DNA from: Apiotrichum sp. Y4204
Taxonomy: Eukaryota > Basidiomycota > Tremellomycetes > Trichosporonales > Trichosporonaceae
Assembly: GCA_025531455.1 (NCBI GenBank)
Contig: JAMYHL010000034.1
Span: 248,001 to 312,000 of the forward strand
Direction: 5' to 3'
DNA: 64,000 nucleotides
The notes below the pieces were generated by a model. It made no database searches and had not been told where the DNA came from. It saw only the letters and a program-made list of their open reading frames with translations. Both the position numbers and the translations under genes were made by a program. Of the stretch, positions 45,186 through 56,464 are shown piece by piece; position 1 is the stretch's first letter; each line of letters begins with the position of its first letter.

Positions 45186-45274
45186 GCTCGTATAGCTCAG
45201 TGGTAGAGCGCGCCTTTCGTATCGCCTCGCGGCGCGCAAGGGTGAGGTCGGGAGTTCAACCCTCTCTGGGAGCA
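45186..45274 (+). tRNA. tRNA-Thr(CGT) with a 17-nt intron
   Basis: Cloverleaf of 72 nt after removing an intron. Acceptor GCTCGTA pairs with TGGGAGC except a G-G mismatch at the fifth pair; D arm GCTC-AGTGGTA-GAGC; anticodon stem CGCCT/GGGTG (with wobble pairs); loop TTCGTA-A with anticodon CGT (45218-45220); T arm GGGAG-TTCAACC-CTCTC; discriminator A. The intron is 45222-45238, at the standard site after position 37. The A box TAGCTCAGTGG is canonical. The acceptor mismatch and several G-T pairs are unusual, so a degenerate copy is possible. Confidence 0.8.
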
Positions 45275-45304
45275 TGTCGGATGGAGATCTCTGTCGAATG
45301 ACTG

Positions 45305-45309
45305 TTTTT
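45305..45309 (+). terminator. RNA polymerase III terminator of the tRNA gene
   Basis: A T5 run begins 30 nt after the tRNA end, with a second T5 at 45316-45320 as back-up. Confidence 0.6.
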
Positions 45310-45540
45310 GAGACGTTTTTGGGCCGGGGAGGCCGCAGGGAGGTATTTGAGACGCGAGGCGCGAAGTGTAGAATACAGAGATGAGTGTAAGTGCAGAGGC
45401 CAAACCAGAGTCAGTCAGTTTACCGAGGTTAGTCACTCTCGCTCTCCGGCACCAAGATAGATATCATCAGAGATACAGCTAGACATACAATGCGCGAGAG
45501 AGCCCGGCAGGATATTAGGTATTATATCGGGGTATCGGGG

Positions 45541-47810
45541 TCACCGCCTAGCGCCAAAGGCGAGGGAGTGCGGGTTTGAGAGGTCGACGAGCAGTGTCCG
45601 GCGCTTCTCGGCGCGGCCGCCACTTGCGAGCCGGCGGACAGCCTCGTTTCCGTGCCGCTCGCAGTAGCGCGCGCCGCCAATCTCATAGTACTCGTTCATC
45701 GACTCGCGGCAGTTTTGCGCGCCACTCGCGCCGCCGCGGTGCTCGCAGCGCAGGTGGCCAGGGTGGAAGCGCTGATCGGGCTCGCCGTTCGCCCCGGGCG
45801 CGAGGATACACGGGCCCTCGATCGGCTTGCGGCACGTGCCGGACGCACAGAGGGTGCCACTGAAGGTTAGTAATCGTCGAGGCTATGTTTCACTCACTTC
45901 TCCTCGGCATAGTGGTACTGGCACCAGGGCCGGCCGTCGTGCACGTAAAAGTCGTCGTCTTCGAATGGGCGGTCGCAGCGCGTGCAGGTAAAACATGCAC
46001 GGTGCCACTTGCCCTTGAGCTGGCCGTCCGAGGACGAGACCGCGCTCTTCTCAATGGGCTTCTTGCAGCGGCGGCAGGAAGGAAGGTAGAGTTTTTTCCA
46101 GTCGGCCTCGCAGAGGACGACGCCGTCGCGCTCAACAAAGCGGCGCGAGCCACCGACCGCAGTCCCGCAGCGCACGCACGTACGCTGCGGCCGGCGGGTG
46201 TCGGTCGGAGATGTGCCCGAACGAGTAGACGCTGGCGAGTCCAATGTATCCAGGTGTCGTCCGTCGCGAGTGCGGGTAGAAATCTCTGGGCGGGGCCGTG
46301 CTGTCGACGAAGGTCCGGCGACACCACGGATGTCGCGGGCTTCGGGGGCACTAGGCCGGCGAGCCTCAAGTCTGGGGTCGACCCGGGGGTCGAGGCGGTC
46401 GCGCATGGAGGCATCTCGCGGGGAGTCGGCCGACTTGCTGCGTCGGCGGGCGGCCGAGTGCGAGGTGCCCATGACAAACTGCTCGCCCTCCTCGTCCTCC
46501 TCGCCTATTTGTTCAAGCGCGTCGTCCAGGCCCTTCTTATCGAGGGTCAAGTTGTTGGTGCGCTCGTTAAGACCCTCCCAGCTCTGGTTCGGGGTCATGA
46601 CAAGCTCGTCGTGCGGCCCGCCGCGCTCGGCCGAGCTTGTGGATTCTATGCTGCTACTCGTGGGATTACGCTGGTGGTCAAACGTGATTGTGGGCTCGTC
46701 AGATGTGTGGAGCCACGGCAGCTGCGAGTCTTCCAGACTGTTGGTCGACTCGGCGTCGTCGTCCTTATTCCACGGGAGTGAGGAGGTCGCGTGGGTTTGA
46801 TCGCTCTTCGAGCCAATGGTCTGCTTGTAGCGTTCAAAGAAGGCGCTTGAGTCGCCTTTTTCCCGAGTCGACATTGCGGACGCGGAACGCTGGTCGTAGG
46901 TTGGGCGCAGGGCGCGAAAGTCGTCAGTCCGCGATGGTGCGCGGTCCGCCCGGGACGGGGCACGCTCGGCCCGCGACGGTGCGCGGTCGTCGGCCCGCGA
47001 CTCGGACCTGCTGGCGGAGCGGAGAGTAGTCTGGCGACCGGAGAGAGGCGCCTTGGGCAGAATGACTGGGCCGCGGGCAGCGCTACGGCCTCCGGACCCC
47101 ATGCGGGAAAGCGGGGAGGAGCTCGGCGGCGAGGACTGCGTGGGAGACGACCTTGATGGCGATGCTCGCGGGGGCGAGGATTTCGGGCCTACTGCGGGGG
47201 TAGGCATCGCGACAGATGCGGGGCCCTCACGCGATTCCGGAGAATTCGCATTGTAACTGGCTTTGGCGGCACCAGGGCGGGTCGCCCATGCAGCCGCAGC
47301 AAACGCGCGGCGACCTACGCCAGCCATGCCGGCGAATCCGCCAGACCTGGTATCCGGCAGAGTGGGACTTGGTAGGACATGGCCAGCGGGCTCCTCCTCG
47401 CTCGGCCAGCGGTTCATGTCGCTGACTGCTGAATGCGGAACGTCCGCAGGATAGTCGCCGGGCCGCGACGCCACCACCTGCCCGATGAGATAGCCGTTCG
47501 CGTCTGGCGGGTGGAGGGCCCCCGGCGCGTTCGGGCGCTGGAGACTTCCGCCGCCGCTGCCGGGAGAGGAGAAGCTCCCAGGCGAGGAGAACTGCCGCTG
47601 GGGCATGCGGGGAGAGGCGGCCTCGGTGACAATGGGGGGAATGTTTGTTGCTGCGCGGCTCGGGGCGCGGGGCGGTGGACCCCTGCAGACGTGCTCGCCG
47701 AGGGCATTCAGGGGAATGGCGACGGCGCAGGTTGAGCACTTTACCGTCGGCAACACGACGGAGGCTCGTTCCGCCGCTGCCGCCGGCATGCGGGGCATTG
47801 CGAGGGACAT
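45541..47810 (-). CDS. Paxillin-like LIM-domain protein
   Basis: Yeast and fission yeast Pxl1 are LIM scaffolds at sites of polarised growth and the division ring that link Rho signalling to myosin. Exons (minus) 47810-45898 and 45859-45541 give 743 aa. The N-terminus has a small zinc motif (VKCSTCAVAIPLNALGEHVC). The middle 450 residues are Ser/Pro/Arg-rich with a repeated charged stretch (RAERAPSRADRAPSR). The C-terminus holds LIM domains: RTCVRCGTAVGG...CEADWKKLYLPSCRRCKKPI, then WHRACFTCTRCDRPF...WCQYHYAEE, and a last Cys/His module across the 38-nt intron (CASGTCRKPIEGPC...YCERHG). The order of N-terminal zinc motif, disordered middle and C-terminal LIMs supports Pxl1 or a close relative. 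The gene converges on the tRNA. Confidence 0.82.
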
Positions 47811-50800
47811 AGTTTATCTGGTGTGAGCAGGAGTAAGAGAATGGGAGAGGTGAGGGAGAGACATTCAAGACACGAGTAGCGAGCATACATCCCATACACC
47901 TCGAGTGGAATGGGATTATGGCCAGAGGCATCTACCGGTGAATGCAGGCCACAGGCGTGTTCGCCACCCTTCCGCGACAGGCAGCGCCGGCCAGAAGCGA
48001 CACTCCCATGCGCCATCGGTGACCGCACCAGCGGCTCGTGCCCGCTTGGCATCACCCAGAATGTCCTGTGCACAGGGTCCGGTATGCGAGTAGGGCGAGG
48101 GTGCGTCGCACTGGGCAGGTGGGAGGCTCTGGCCGCTGCGCCGGCCAAGTCGGGAAACAGCAATGATGCCCTGGAAGGCAGGTGGATACTCACGGAATTA
48201 TGGTGCTTGTGCTATGTAAGAGTTGTTGGAATGATTAACAGAAATGAGTGTTCGTGTGAGATGAATGATGGACAGATGACAGACGATCACGGCGGTCAAG
48301 CACTTTGATCGCCTAGTGCCGTTTAGCGTGCTACTCCTCTTGTTCTCTCTATTCTCCACACGATACAGCACGAGCACGAGGACGTGTGTGGTACAGTTGT
48401 GTGTGCTGTCTGAGATCTGGCGTCGGAATCGGGGGGTCAGTGCAGACGAGGCGCAGGGCCGAGGGTGGCAATGGCGTCGATGTGTTTCCAAGTGTTTGAT
48501 CGACTGGGTAGTGGGGCAGCCAATCCACGAGTGACGCGAGACAGCGAGTGAGACAGTGTATGTGTGAGAGAGACACACACGAAGAGAATGGGCCGAGGGA
48601 AGGGGGAAGGGGAGGGGGGGGAGGTGCAAGTGGGTCGAGTGTAGGTAGGCGCGACGGATATCGGACGTGAGACAGGAGGGAGACTCTGCCGAGAGGAAGC
48701 GCTAGATGCTGATGCTGATTATGGGGTGTCTGGGTGCTGGTGAGCGTGGTGATCAAAGGAGTGACAGTGAGGGCGGTGAGGGCGTGTTCGCGGGCGTGAT
48801 GGCGGTTCGTGGACGTGGTGGTCGTCGGGCGTGGGATCGATACCGGCGCGTCCACACGGTGTCGATCGAGAGCGCGAAGAACAAAGAAATAAGCAAGAAT
48901 GACAAGGAAGAAAGTGTTCGCGGGACGAGATAGAGGAATGGACAGATGGGAGAAGGAGGGAAAATGCGCGGCGCGAGGGGAATGAGAGGATGAAGGACGC
49001 GACGACGCGGGCTGTGCGAGAGCTCGAGAGGAACACTGATGCACTGAACACACGCGGTACTCGACGCGATGCGATGCGGGCGGAGTTGGGAATCGGGGGA
49101 TGGAATGGAATCAAGAACAAAGACACGACAGCGAGAGAGAGAGACAAGGGGGAACACACAGAATCCGAAGGCAAGACTTGCCATACCAATGTCTCGTGCC
49201 GACATGATTCCGGCAGGCATGCAGGCATCCGGCAAGGCATTTGCATCCCTCTCTTTACTCCTCATCCACGTCCGCTCAATCTGCTGGTATCCTGGATATC
49301 CTCAATTCCTCAAGCTCACTGCTCATCACATTCACCCTTCCGGGAACACATCTGCATGCCCCATCCGGTACCCACCTGGTACACTGGCCCGCGGGATGCC
49401 GTTATCCCTGTTCCTCCCTCCTTCTCCCTCAGCACCCTGGCTCCTGGCCGCTGGCGCCTGGCTCCTGGCATCCACTCTTCCTGTTCTGCTGAACGCCGCC
49501 GAAAGCTGCAATCCGCGACCAGGCCAGCCGCCAGCGCCACGGGGCAGCGGAAGCCTCCTCGTTCGTGGCGCTGTCGCCCGGCCCTAGCGCCCTGGGCAGC
49601 GCCAGAACAGGCAGTAATGTAGCAACACACGCTCTGGGATCTATCGCGTATCGGCGAAGAGAACAGGACAGGAGAGGAGAAGGGGAACGGGGAACGGGAA
49701 ACGGGAAATCGAATTTGCCCAGTGCCCGGATTCGGTTCACTTCGGGAGATTACAGCCTCAGTACTCGTATCCATTCCACGATGTCTCTGTCCTGTCTTCT
49801 GTTCCTCAGCGCTCACTCTTCTTCTTACTCTACAGCTCACATCTCACTTCTCGCATCTCACAGCTCACAGCCGCTCACACGATACCGCAACGCATGCGTA
49901 CAGCAGCGTACAACCGCGTACAGCCCCGTACCGCGCTGGCCGCGCTCCCGTCCTCGCCTCGCGCGTGCCCGTCCCGGAGCCGTTGCCGGCGTTCCCCGCC
50001 CTCCTGAGCGCTCACTTTCGGCCACCTGTGTTCACCTGTGTTCCCCTGGCTACCCGGCCCAGCACCCCACATACACCCTGACATCCTGCCGTAATGCCCT
50101 CCATGTCCGGCTCGGCGGCGGCAGGATATCCAGGATACTCAGGGTGTGTTTCGGATTCTGTGACGCCGGAGCCCTGGGCCAGTGTCTCAGAATCTAGAGT
50201 AAGCAGGCAGGTAAAAGCAAGTTAGCGCCGGAAAAAAAGTGCCGTCTACGGGGTCTATGTCTATGGCGGTCCTTTCGTGTCGCGGCTGGATCCCGTGCGG
50301 GCCTCGCGGCCTCGCGGCCTCGCGGCCTGGGGGCCTCGGTCACGCTGCGGGTCGTATATGCATCACAGTATCACATTCGGCAGGGTGGCACTCTCACGGA
50401 TACTGATCACTGATGTGGCTGATCTGAGCTAGGGGGATGGAGAGCAGTGGGCCTGTGAGCCTGACTCATCATACCCAGGCTAGGCAAGCTAGACAAGATG
50501 CAAGACACGCTGGAGAGCAATTCCATTCCGCTACCACCAGCCTTGGCCTCGACCTCGACCCGGAATCGGCATGGCTGTAGACCCTGCCGCAACCTGTGGC
50601 GCCACGTTTGGGGAAGTAGCCGCACGCTGCGCGCTGCGTGCTGCGCAGGTGGGGCTTGGCGGTAGGTTTCCAAGATATGTTCGAAGGGTTCTCCAGCGTC
50701 AGAGGCGGTTTGTGAGCGATTACTAGGTTTCTGTCTGCTACACTAGGTTTCTATCTGATACAAGGCTTTTGTGTAATTACTAGGTTTCTTGCACGAGGCA

Positions 50801-51259
50801 CAAGGTTCGAAAGGTGGTGGTTTCTGGTGCCAGTCGACGGCCGCAATGTAGCGTGCGTAGCGCGTAGCGTGACGCTTACCCGCCTCGGACTACCATTGCG
50901 CAGGGCCAGCTAGTATCAAGCGCTGATGATTGTGTCCAGGACACCACACACCCCTCACGACAACTATCCTCCGACGGTGTAGGCACGGTAATCGAGATGA
51001 GCACAGTCCGTGGTCCGTAATTCATGTCCAAGGGCCGCATCTCGTACCTCGTTCCCATCGGATTCTGTATCTTGGCAGCTGGATACATGTGATCGGGGAC
51101 CTGGCCTATGTATAAGTTGGGTTGCTCAGTTGCAAGCTGCACCACTACTTGCACAGAGTACCTCTGTTCCTGGTCCCTCGTTTCAGAGGCGGCGTCACAC
51201 GACTGGACATGAATCGGGCTCCAGAGGCCAGACTACAGCACGCTATGTAAATATGGACT
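47811..51259. other. Gene-free stretch, 3.4 kb
   Basis: The 1.4 kb next to the LIM gene start is strongly purine-rich on the plus strand (pyrimidine-rich on the minus, coding, strand), typical of a long fungal leader or promoter; it produces long but featureless open frames. Further right are an 8-bp repeat (50301-50324) and three copies of ACTAGGTTTCT (starting at 50722, 50742 and 50779). No gene recognised. Confidence 0.6.
50301..50324. repeat. 8-bp tandem repeat GCCTCGCG, three copies
   Basis: Three perfect copies followed by a partial. Intergenic. Confidence 0.8.
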
Positions 51260-53924
51260 CTATTCTCCCCATACGCCGACGGCGCCGTCCCCGCCCGCAG
51301 AGAGGAGGGTGTCTCCGCGCGCGCGGACATCAAACACGGCCCCGGCGCCGTGTCCCGCCAGCGCCTTGAGCGGGCGCACAGTGGTGGTGACCGTACCGCC
51401 CTGCGTGCTCCCCGAGGACGCGCGCGTAAACGATCGCGGGGGGAGGTACGTCGGGAGGCGGCCGTCGCGGGCAAACCCGGGGCCGCGGGTGCTGTGGCCT
51501 AGCGGGACGGTAGAGTATGTCGTCGGCGTGTCGGTGCGGAAGCCGTTGTGCGTCATTGGGCCGCTCGCGGCGCCGAGCTCTGGCGTTGAGAACGTGCTGT
51601 GCCGCATGCTCTCGTCGCCTGGCGCGCCCTCCCGCTCCCACAGATACACGAGGCCGTCCTCGCTGCCGCCGGCGATCAGGCTGCTCGACGGCGAGGCGAA
51701 TGCGCAGCGAATAATGTTCTTGGACGTGTTCTGGTGCCCTGTGTAGCGGTAGATGTTGCGTTGCTGGAGTCAGTAGATGCCACTACGTCCTGCGCTCACC
51801 ATTCGCAAGTCCCACAGACGGTTAGAGTTGTCCTTGCAACCCGCAAGGAGATACTTTCCCTCGTGGTCAAACTCGACAGACGTCACCTCGCCAACGTGCG
51901 CCGTCATCGTCTGGACGCACACGCCGCCGACCGCGTCCCAGAGGCGGATATGCTTGTCTTTCGAGCTGGCATCAGCTTCACGTACACAATTCAGCAGCTC
52001 ACCCAGAAGCAAGCACCCTCCCCGTCGGGTCATACGCGACGCCCAGTGCGCTCTGCGTATGGCCCGAGAACGTGCGGATAAGCTTGCCCGTCTCGACGTT
52101 CCACAGGCGCAGAATCTTATCATAGCATGCCGAGGCGATATGGCTCTCCCCGCCCGGCTGCCACGCGACGCCGTACACGTCCCCGCCGTCGCCAGCCAGT
52201 ACGCTCGCACATTCCCCGTCAGTCGTCCAGATGCGCACGGTGCCATCGCCTGACCCAGACGCAATCAGCCGCCCCTCCGGTGACGTCGCCACATCCCACA
52301 GCCGCGACTGGTGGCCGGAGAGCACGCGCCGCGTCGTGCCGTCCTCGACAGAAAAGATGTGCAGCGTTGAGTCGCTCGAGCCGCTCACCCCCAGACCATC
52401 CGTAATCCAATCGACACACTTGATGTTCGCGCGGTGGCCCTTGATCAGCCGTTCCAGTCGGCTGGGGACAGTGAGTGGCGCATAATCGCTCAGGAGGGAC
52501 GGGAGCGCAAATGGGCCCGCACCCCTGGGCTTTGACGCTGCGACCTGCCACGCCGCCGCCTGCTGTAGGAGCGTCACGAGTCTGTCCCGCGGCGCGCGGA
52601 CAGCCGTATCGGTCGCTCCCACATTCCGCTGGTCGTCCGTGAGCTCGCGCCACATTTGGACCAGCTTTTCGCGCTCGGGCCCCGCCCCAGCCCAGTCACG
52701 CAGACCCGGCGCATCGTGCACCGTCGACGCAGACGTGAGGTACGCCAGCGAGTAGAAGTCGTAGGGCACAGGCTGGTAGTGTTCCAGCGGTTTGAGGCGT
52801 TTCTGCAGCAGGTTGAACGCCTTTTGCGACTCGCCTGCGGTTAGAGATGTAGGAGGGATGGCATGGGACATGAGACATGGCGAATGGAGGGATAGGAGGC
52901 ACAGGGTCGAGACGCGACCGCGTCGCTGTCGTCCTGCGCCTCGTCTGGCCTCGTCTTGTGCCGTCTCGCGCCGTCCTTGTACTCACGGTTATCGATGTAC
53001 TCTAGAAACTGCTCGCGGTAGCACATGTACAGGAATGCCTTCTGCGTTTGCGGACCGAGCAGCCCGGGCGCGAGCAGCGCCTCGATTGAGCTGAAGTCGC
53101 CGTCTGAGGTCAGCGATGGGGGTGATCATGGAGTGGGAATTGAGGAGCAGGCGGAGTGAGAGCGAGGTGGCAAGATCCCGGTTTCTATCCAGCACACCGG
53201 AACGGAGGCCACATCTGCCAATCGGAGAAGCAGTTGGTATGCACGCTCAACAAACGGTATCGAGACAGTCTTCCCATCACCACTCCGACAAAAAGGTCAT
53301 AAACGACCTCCAACACCAAGCACCACACCCCCACCAATCCCTCCCGACAGTCACTCCCCACCCCACTTCCCAGACTCACCCAGGATAGCCCTCTCGACCG
53401 CCTCAATCTCCTCGCGCGCGGGCCCAATCTCAGCCGCGAGCGCCTCGGCCAGGCGCGGATGTCGCGACTGGAGGTATTCCGTGATGAGGGCGGTGATTTC
53501 CTGGCGTCAGCGAATTCAGCGGGTCTAGGAGGGAAGGGCAAGGAGGGAGCAGGGGAGGTTCAAGGCCGGAATGATGGCGGTAGTTGGAGAACCTTCGAAC
53601 CTGCCCGCCTGCCAGACTGCCGGACTGCCATAACGCCAGATTCGTATCGTCCTCGTAAGGCCTCCGCTCCCTTCTATCTTCCCGCGCCGCCATCCACCCC
53701 CCGGATCCTATCTCCGCCGATCGCCCTCCCCTTCTTTTGCGCACCCCGCTCCTCGCGCTCACATTATCAGCATTCGGGGGGAGCATCACATCGGCCAAAA
53801 GCGGCGCCTTTTCGCGCTGCCGCGGCGTGCGCGGCGGGGACGCGGTGCTGGGGTCAGTGAATGAATAGAGCTGGGGGTGGAGTTAGGGATGGAGAGGAGA
53901 GGGGTACACCGTGCTCTTTGGCAT
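51260..53924 (-). CDS. LisH/CTLH-type WD40-repeat protein (possibly Gid7/WDR26-like)
   Basis: Exons (minus) 53924-53910, 53870-53763, 53500-53380, 53103-52987, 52834-52003, 51965-51800 and 51763-51260 give 620 aa. The N-terminus has a LisH-like helix pair (ITALITEYLQSRHPRLAEAL) and a helical CTLH/CRA-like part (YREQFLEYIDNRESQKAFNL, then RLKPLEHYQ). About seven WD40 repeats follow: HRANIKCVDW..STLHIF, HQSRLWDVAT..GTVRIW, DVYGVAWQ..KILRLW, HTQSALGVAY..KHIRLW, HVGEVTSVEF..NSNRLW, an unusually spaced TGHQNTSKNIIRCAF..GLVYLW, and a final GAGAVFDVRA..GAVGVW after a Ser/Thr/Pro insert of about 70 aa. Gid7/WDR26 proteins belong to a CTLH E3 ubiquitin ligase complex, and the layout fits, but other LisH-WD40 families cannot be excluded. 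The first exon is 15 nt. Confidence 0.75.
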
Positions 53925-54508
53925 GATCGATGTTTGGGTTTCTGGAGCTTGCCCCCCATTCCCGCACATACCTTGTTGAAGGCCCTGCGTCCATTTCGGA
54001 TGATGTGGGAGAGTTGGTGGATGGAAGGTATGGAAGGTGGAGGCAGAAGTGATGCCGACTCTACCAAGGACTACGGGTACTACGGGCGGAGTGTGGCTTT
54101 GCGGTGGTCGGCCAAGTCCAATCAATGATCAATGACGCATCATCACAAAAAGTGGCTTCAGAGCTTCAGAGATCAGAGAGTGTGTCAGTACCAGAATCTG
54201 GTGTATCTCGTCAACGCATCACACACTCGTGCTCGTGCCAGAGTGTTTTGCATGCTTTGCACACTTCTCCGGCTTCTCTAATCACTAATCATCGAGGAAT
54301 TTACCTTGCATCTCGATGCACATTTTACTCCCAGCCAGCAACTCCATGAACAGGTAATCGTGGGCCACAAACGTGGGTCGCACAGACGGCACCCAAGCAA
54401 AAAAGACCACTACCACTGCTCCATTATCCACCATCCCGCACCTAGAAACCCGTCTACATGCATATTATAACTACTCTACACGAATCTACGTATGCTACAC
54501 TGCGTGCA
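53925..54508. other. Intergenic, 584 bp
   Basis: 3' end of the membrane-protein gene and promoter of the WD40 gene, both minus strand. Nothing distinct. Confidence 0.55.
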
Positions 54509-56464
54509 CTACTCGCGGAGGTCGCCGAGCGGGCCCTCGGGGGTGTGGTACGAGCTGGCGACGGACGCCGAGCCGGCGGACGGCGCGCGCGGCGGTGCAG
54601 AGGGGTAGTCGAGGCTCGGGCGCTGGACGCGAAGCGTCGGAACCGTGTTGCGCGCGTCGCCAAACACATCTTGTCCAGGGGCGAAGACAGGCAAAGAGGC
54701 GTGGCCCGATGAGGGAGATGCAGTCCCCGGGGCGTGCGACGCGCCGCCGGCCACGTCCGAGTTGGTGCGCTGGCGGGCAAACGGCTGAGGTGGTGTGTTG
54801 AGGTTGCTGGACGATGCGGCACGCGCAGAAACCGGGCGTTCGCTCCGCGTCGGGGTGACGGCGCCGGCGGGGCGGCCGAGTGCGAGGATGGCGGAATCCG
54901 GGAGGGTGGTGGTGGTGTTGGCGCGGCTGCGCTTCGCACGACCACCGTGACCACCGAGGGCGTACTGGTACTGCATCGCCGAGGGGGTGAGGGGCCCGGA
55001 GGGACCGGGAGAGGGGCCGGAGGGAGCGGAGGGCGCCGGCGTGGGTGGGGCGGTCGGCGCAGTGGACCGGATGGATGAGGCGGTGAGGCGGCGGCTGCGG
55101 GCGACGCTCGGGGTTCCAAGCGGCGAACGCGGCGCCTGGCTCGGCGACAGGCATGGCGCGACGGTGCACGAGATGCTGTGTTGGATGCACGATACGTCGC
55201 AGGTGAGTGGCGGGCGGAGCGACACGACCGAGTTGGAGCGCGTGCGCAGGCTGGGCTTGGCCAGCTGCACCGAGCCGCTGCGGGACCGGCCAGCACTGGA
55301 TGTGGCAGTATCCGCGCGGGGACGGCCTGGCATGCCGGGAATGTGGCCCGTAGTCGTGGCGCGGAACGGGGTGAGGAACGGGGACGGCGGAGCAAGTCCG
55401 TCCATCGAGCCCGTCTCCTCCTCCTCCGCTATTGTCGTAATGTTGTCGCCCTCAATCACCGACGATCCGGTCTCGGGGTCCACGGGCACGAGCACAATGT
55501 GCTGCGGCGCCTGCGATCCAAGCGCGAGTGTCGCAATCACCGGGTTGGTAACCCAGCCGACGATACACCCATAGACGCCCTTGATTGCCTGCGGCGCCCA
55601 CTTTCCGCCCATGTTGCCAGTCCCATAGATGGGGCCGAGGATGACGATTGCGAGACACCAGAGCGGGAAGCCAAAGAAGATGCCGAGGAGGGCGCCCTGC
55701 GCGAGCGTCCAGATAATCCTGAGGGGCCAGGTGCGCGGGCCGCACTTTGCCACAATCATGTTCATCTCGGTGCCCTCAAACATGAAGCGGATGAGCATGC
55801 CAAAGTAGTAGTGGAAGCCGCGCTTGCCGTACTGGCTGTTGTGCTTTGCGCGCTCCATCTCCATCTTCTCGTCCTCCTCCGTCTTGTGGCGGCCCTTGAA
55901 GATGCGGTCAAACAGCTCGCGCGGATCGGGAAGGTGCTCCACGTGCGGGTACACGAACGGCAGGGGCTGGATCGCGTTGTGGTGGAGATCAGTGTGCACG
56001 AGCGTCGACGAGATGAGCATGGACACGGCAGTCTGGATGATGGGCGTGACTCCGAGGTCACCGGCTGCGACATGAGTATGCGAGACGATGCGAGTCGATG
56101 GCACGTACCGACGGTATTTTTGTTAAAGACCCACATCTATGGGTGTGTCAGTGGTGGGGCGGTGGTGGCGTCACTCGGCGACTCACTCGGACGTCTGCCT
56201 GTCCTGCGTACACTGGGGTCAGCGCCAAAGGCCTTGATGTACTCGTACTCACTGCCGTACGCGATGGCAAAGTTTGCTCCAAAGTCAATAATCCCGGCGC
56301 TGCCGTCAGTCGCTGCCTCGCTGCTATACACACCCAAAGCCTTGCAGGAAGAGGAGGTAGAACCATTGGCGAAATGTCTGTGGGCGGGGGTATGGGCGGA
56401 ATATGGACTGTGATGCCCATTCTGGCTTGGCCGTCTGCTCTGACGCGAGCGACGCCGAGGACAT
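54509..56464 (-). CDS. Fungal multi-pass membrane protein of unknown function (DUF2456-like)
   Basis: Exons (minus) 56464-56334, 56299-56253, 56212-56187, 56136-56109 and 56064-54509 give 595 aa; two internal exons are only 26 and 28 nt. The joined N-terminal half reads WFYLLFLQGFGAGIIDFGAN, AIAYGMYAGQADVRMWVFNK and VAGDLGVTPIIQTAVSMLIS, then FHYYFGMLIRFMFEG and two helices (WTLAQGALLGIFFGFPLWCL and a following hydrophobic segment up to IVGWVTNPVIATLAL). From memory this matches a fungal domain family catalogued as DUF2456. The C-terminal 300 residues are Ser/Pro/Arg-rich and disordered. A Cys-containing 20-codon stretch within it (about 55147-55206) looks out of place and could be a retained 60-nt intron. 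Function unknown; membrane location is predicted. Confidence 0.75.

Noticed and set aside
45885..46781. 298-codon plus-strand frame opposite the LIM gene
   Set aside because: Shadow of the LIM-domain exon; cysteine pattern is on the minus strand.
55178..56413. 411-codon plus-strand frame opposite the DUF2456-like gene
   Set aside because: Antisense shadow; the minus-strand model joins five exons into a sensible membrane protein.
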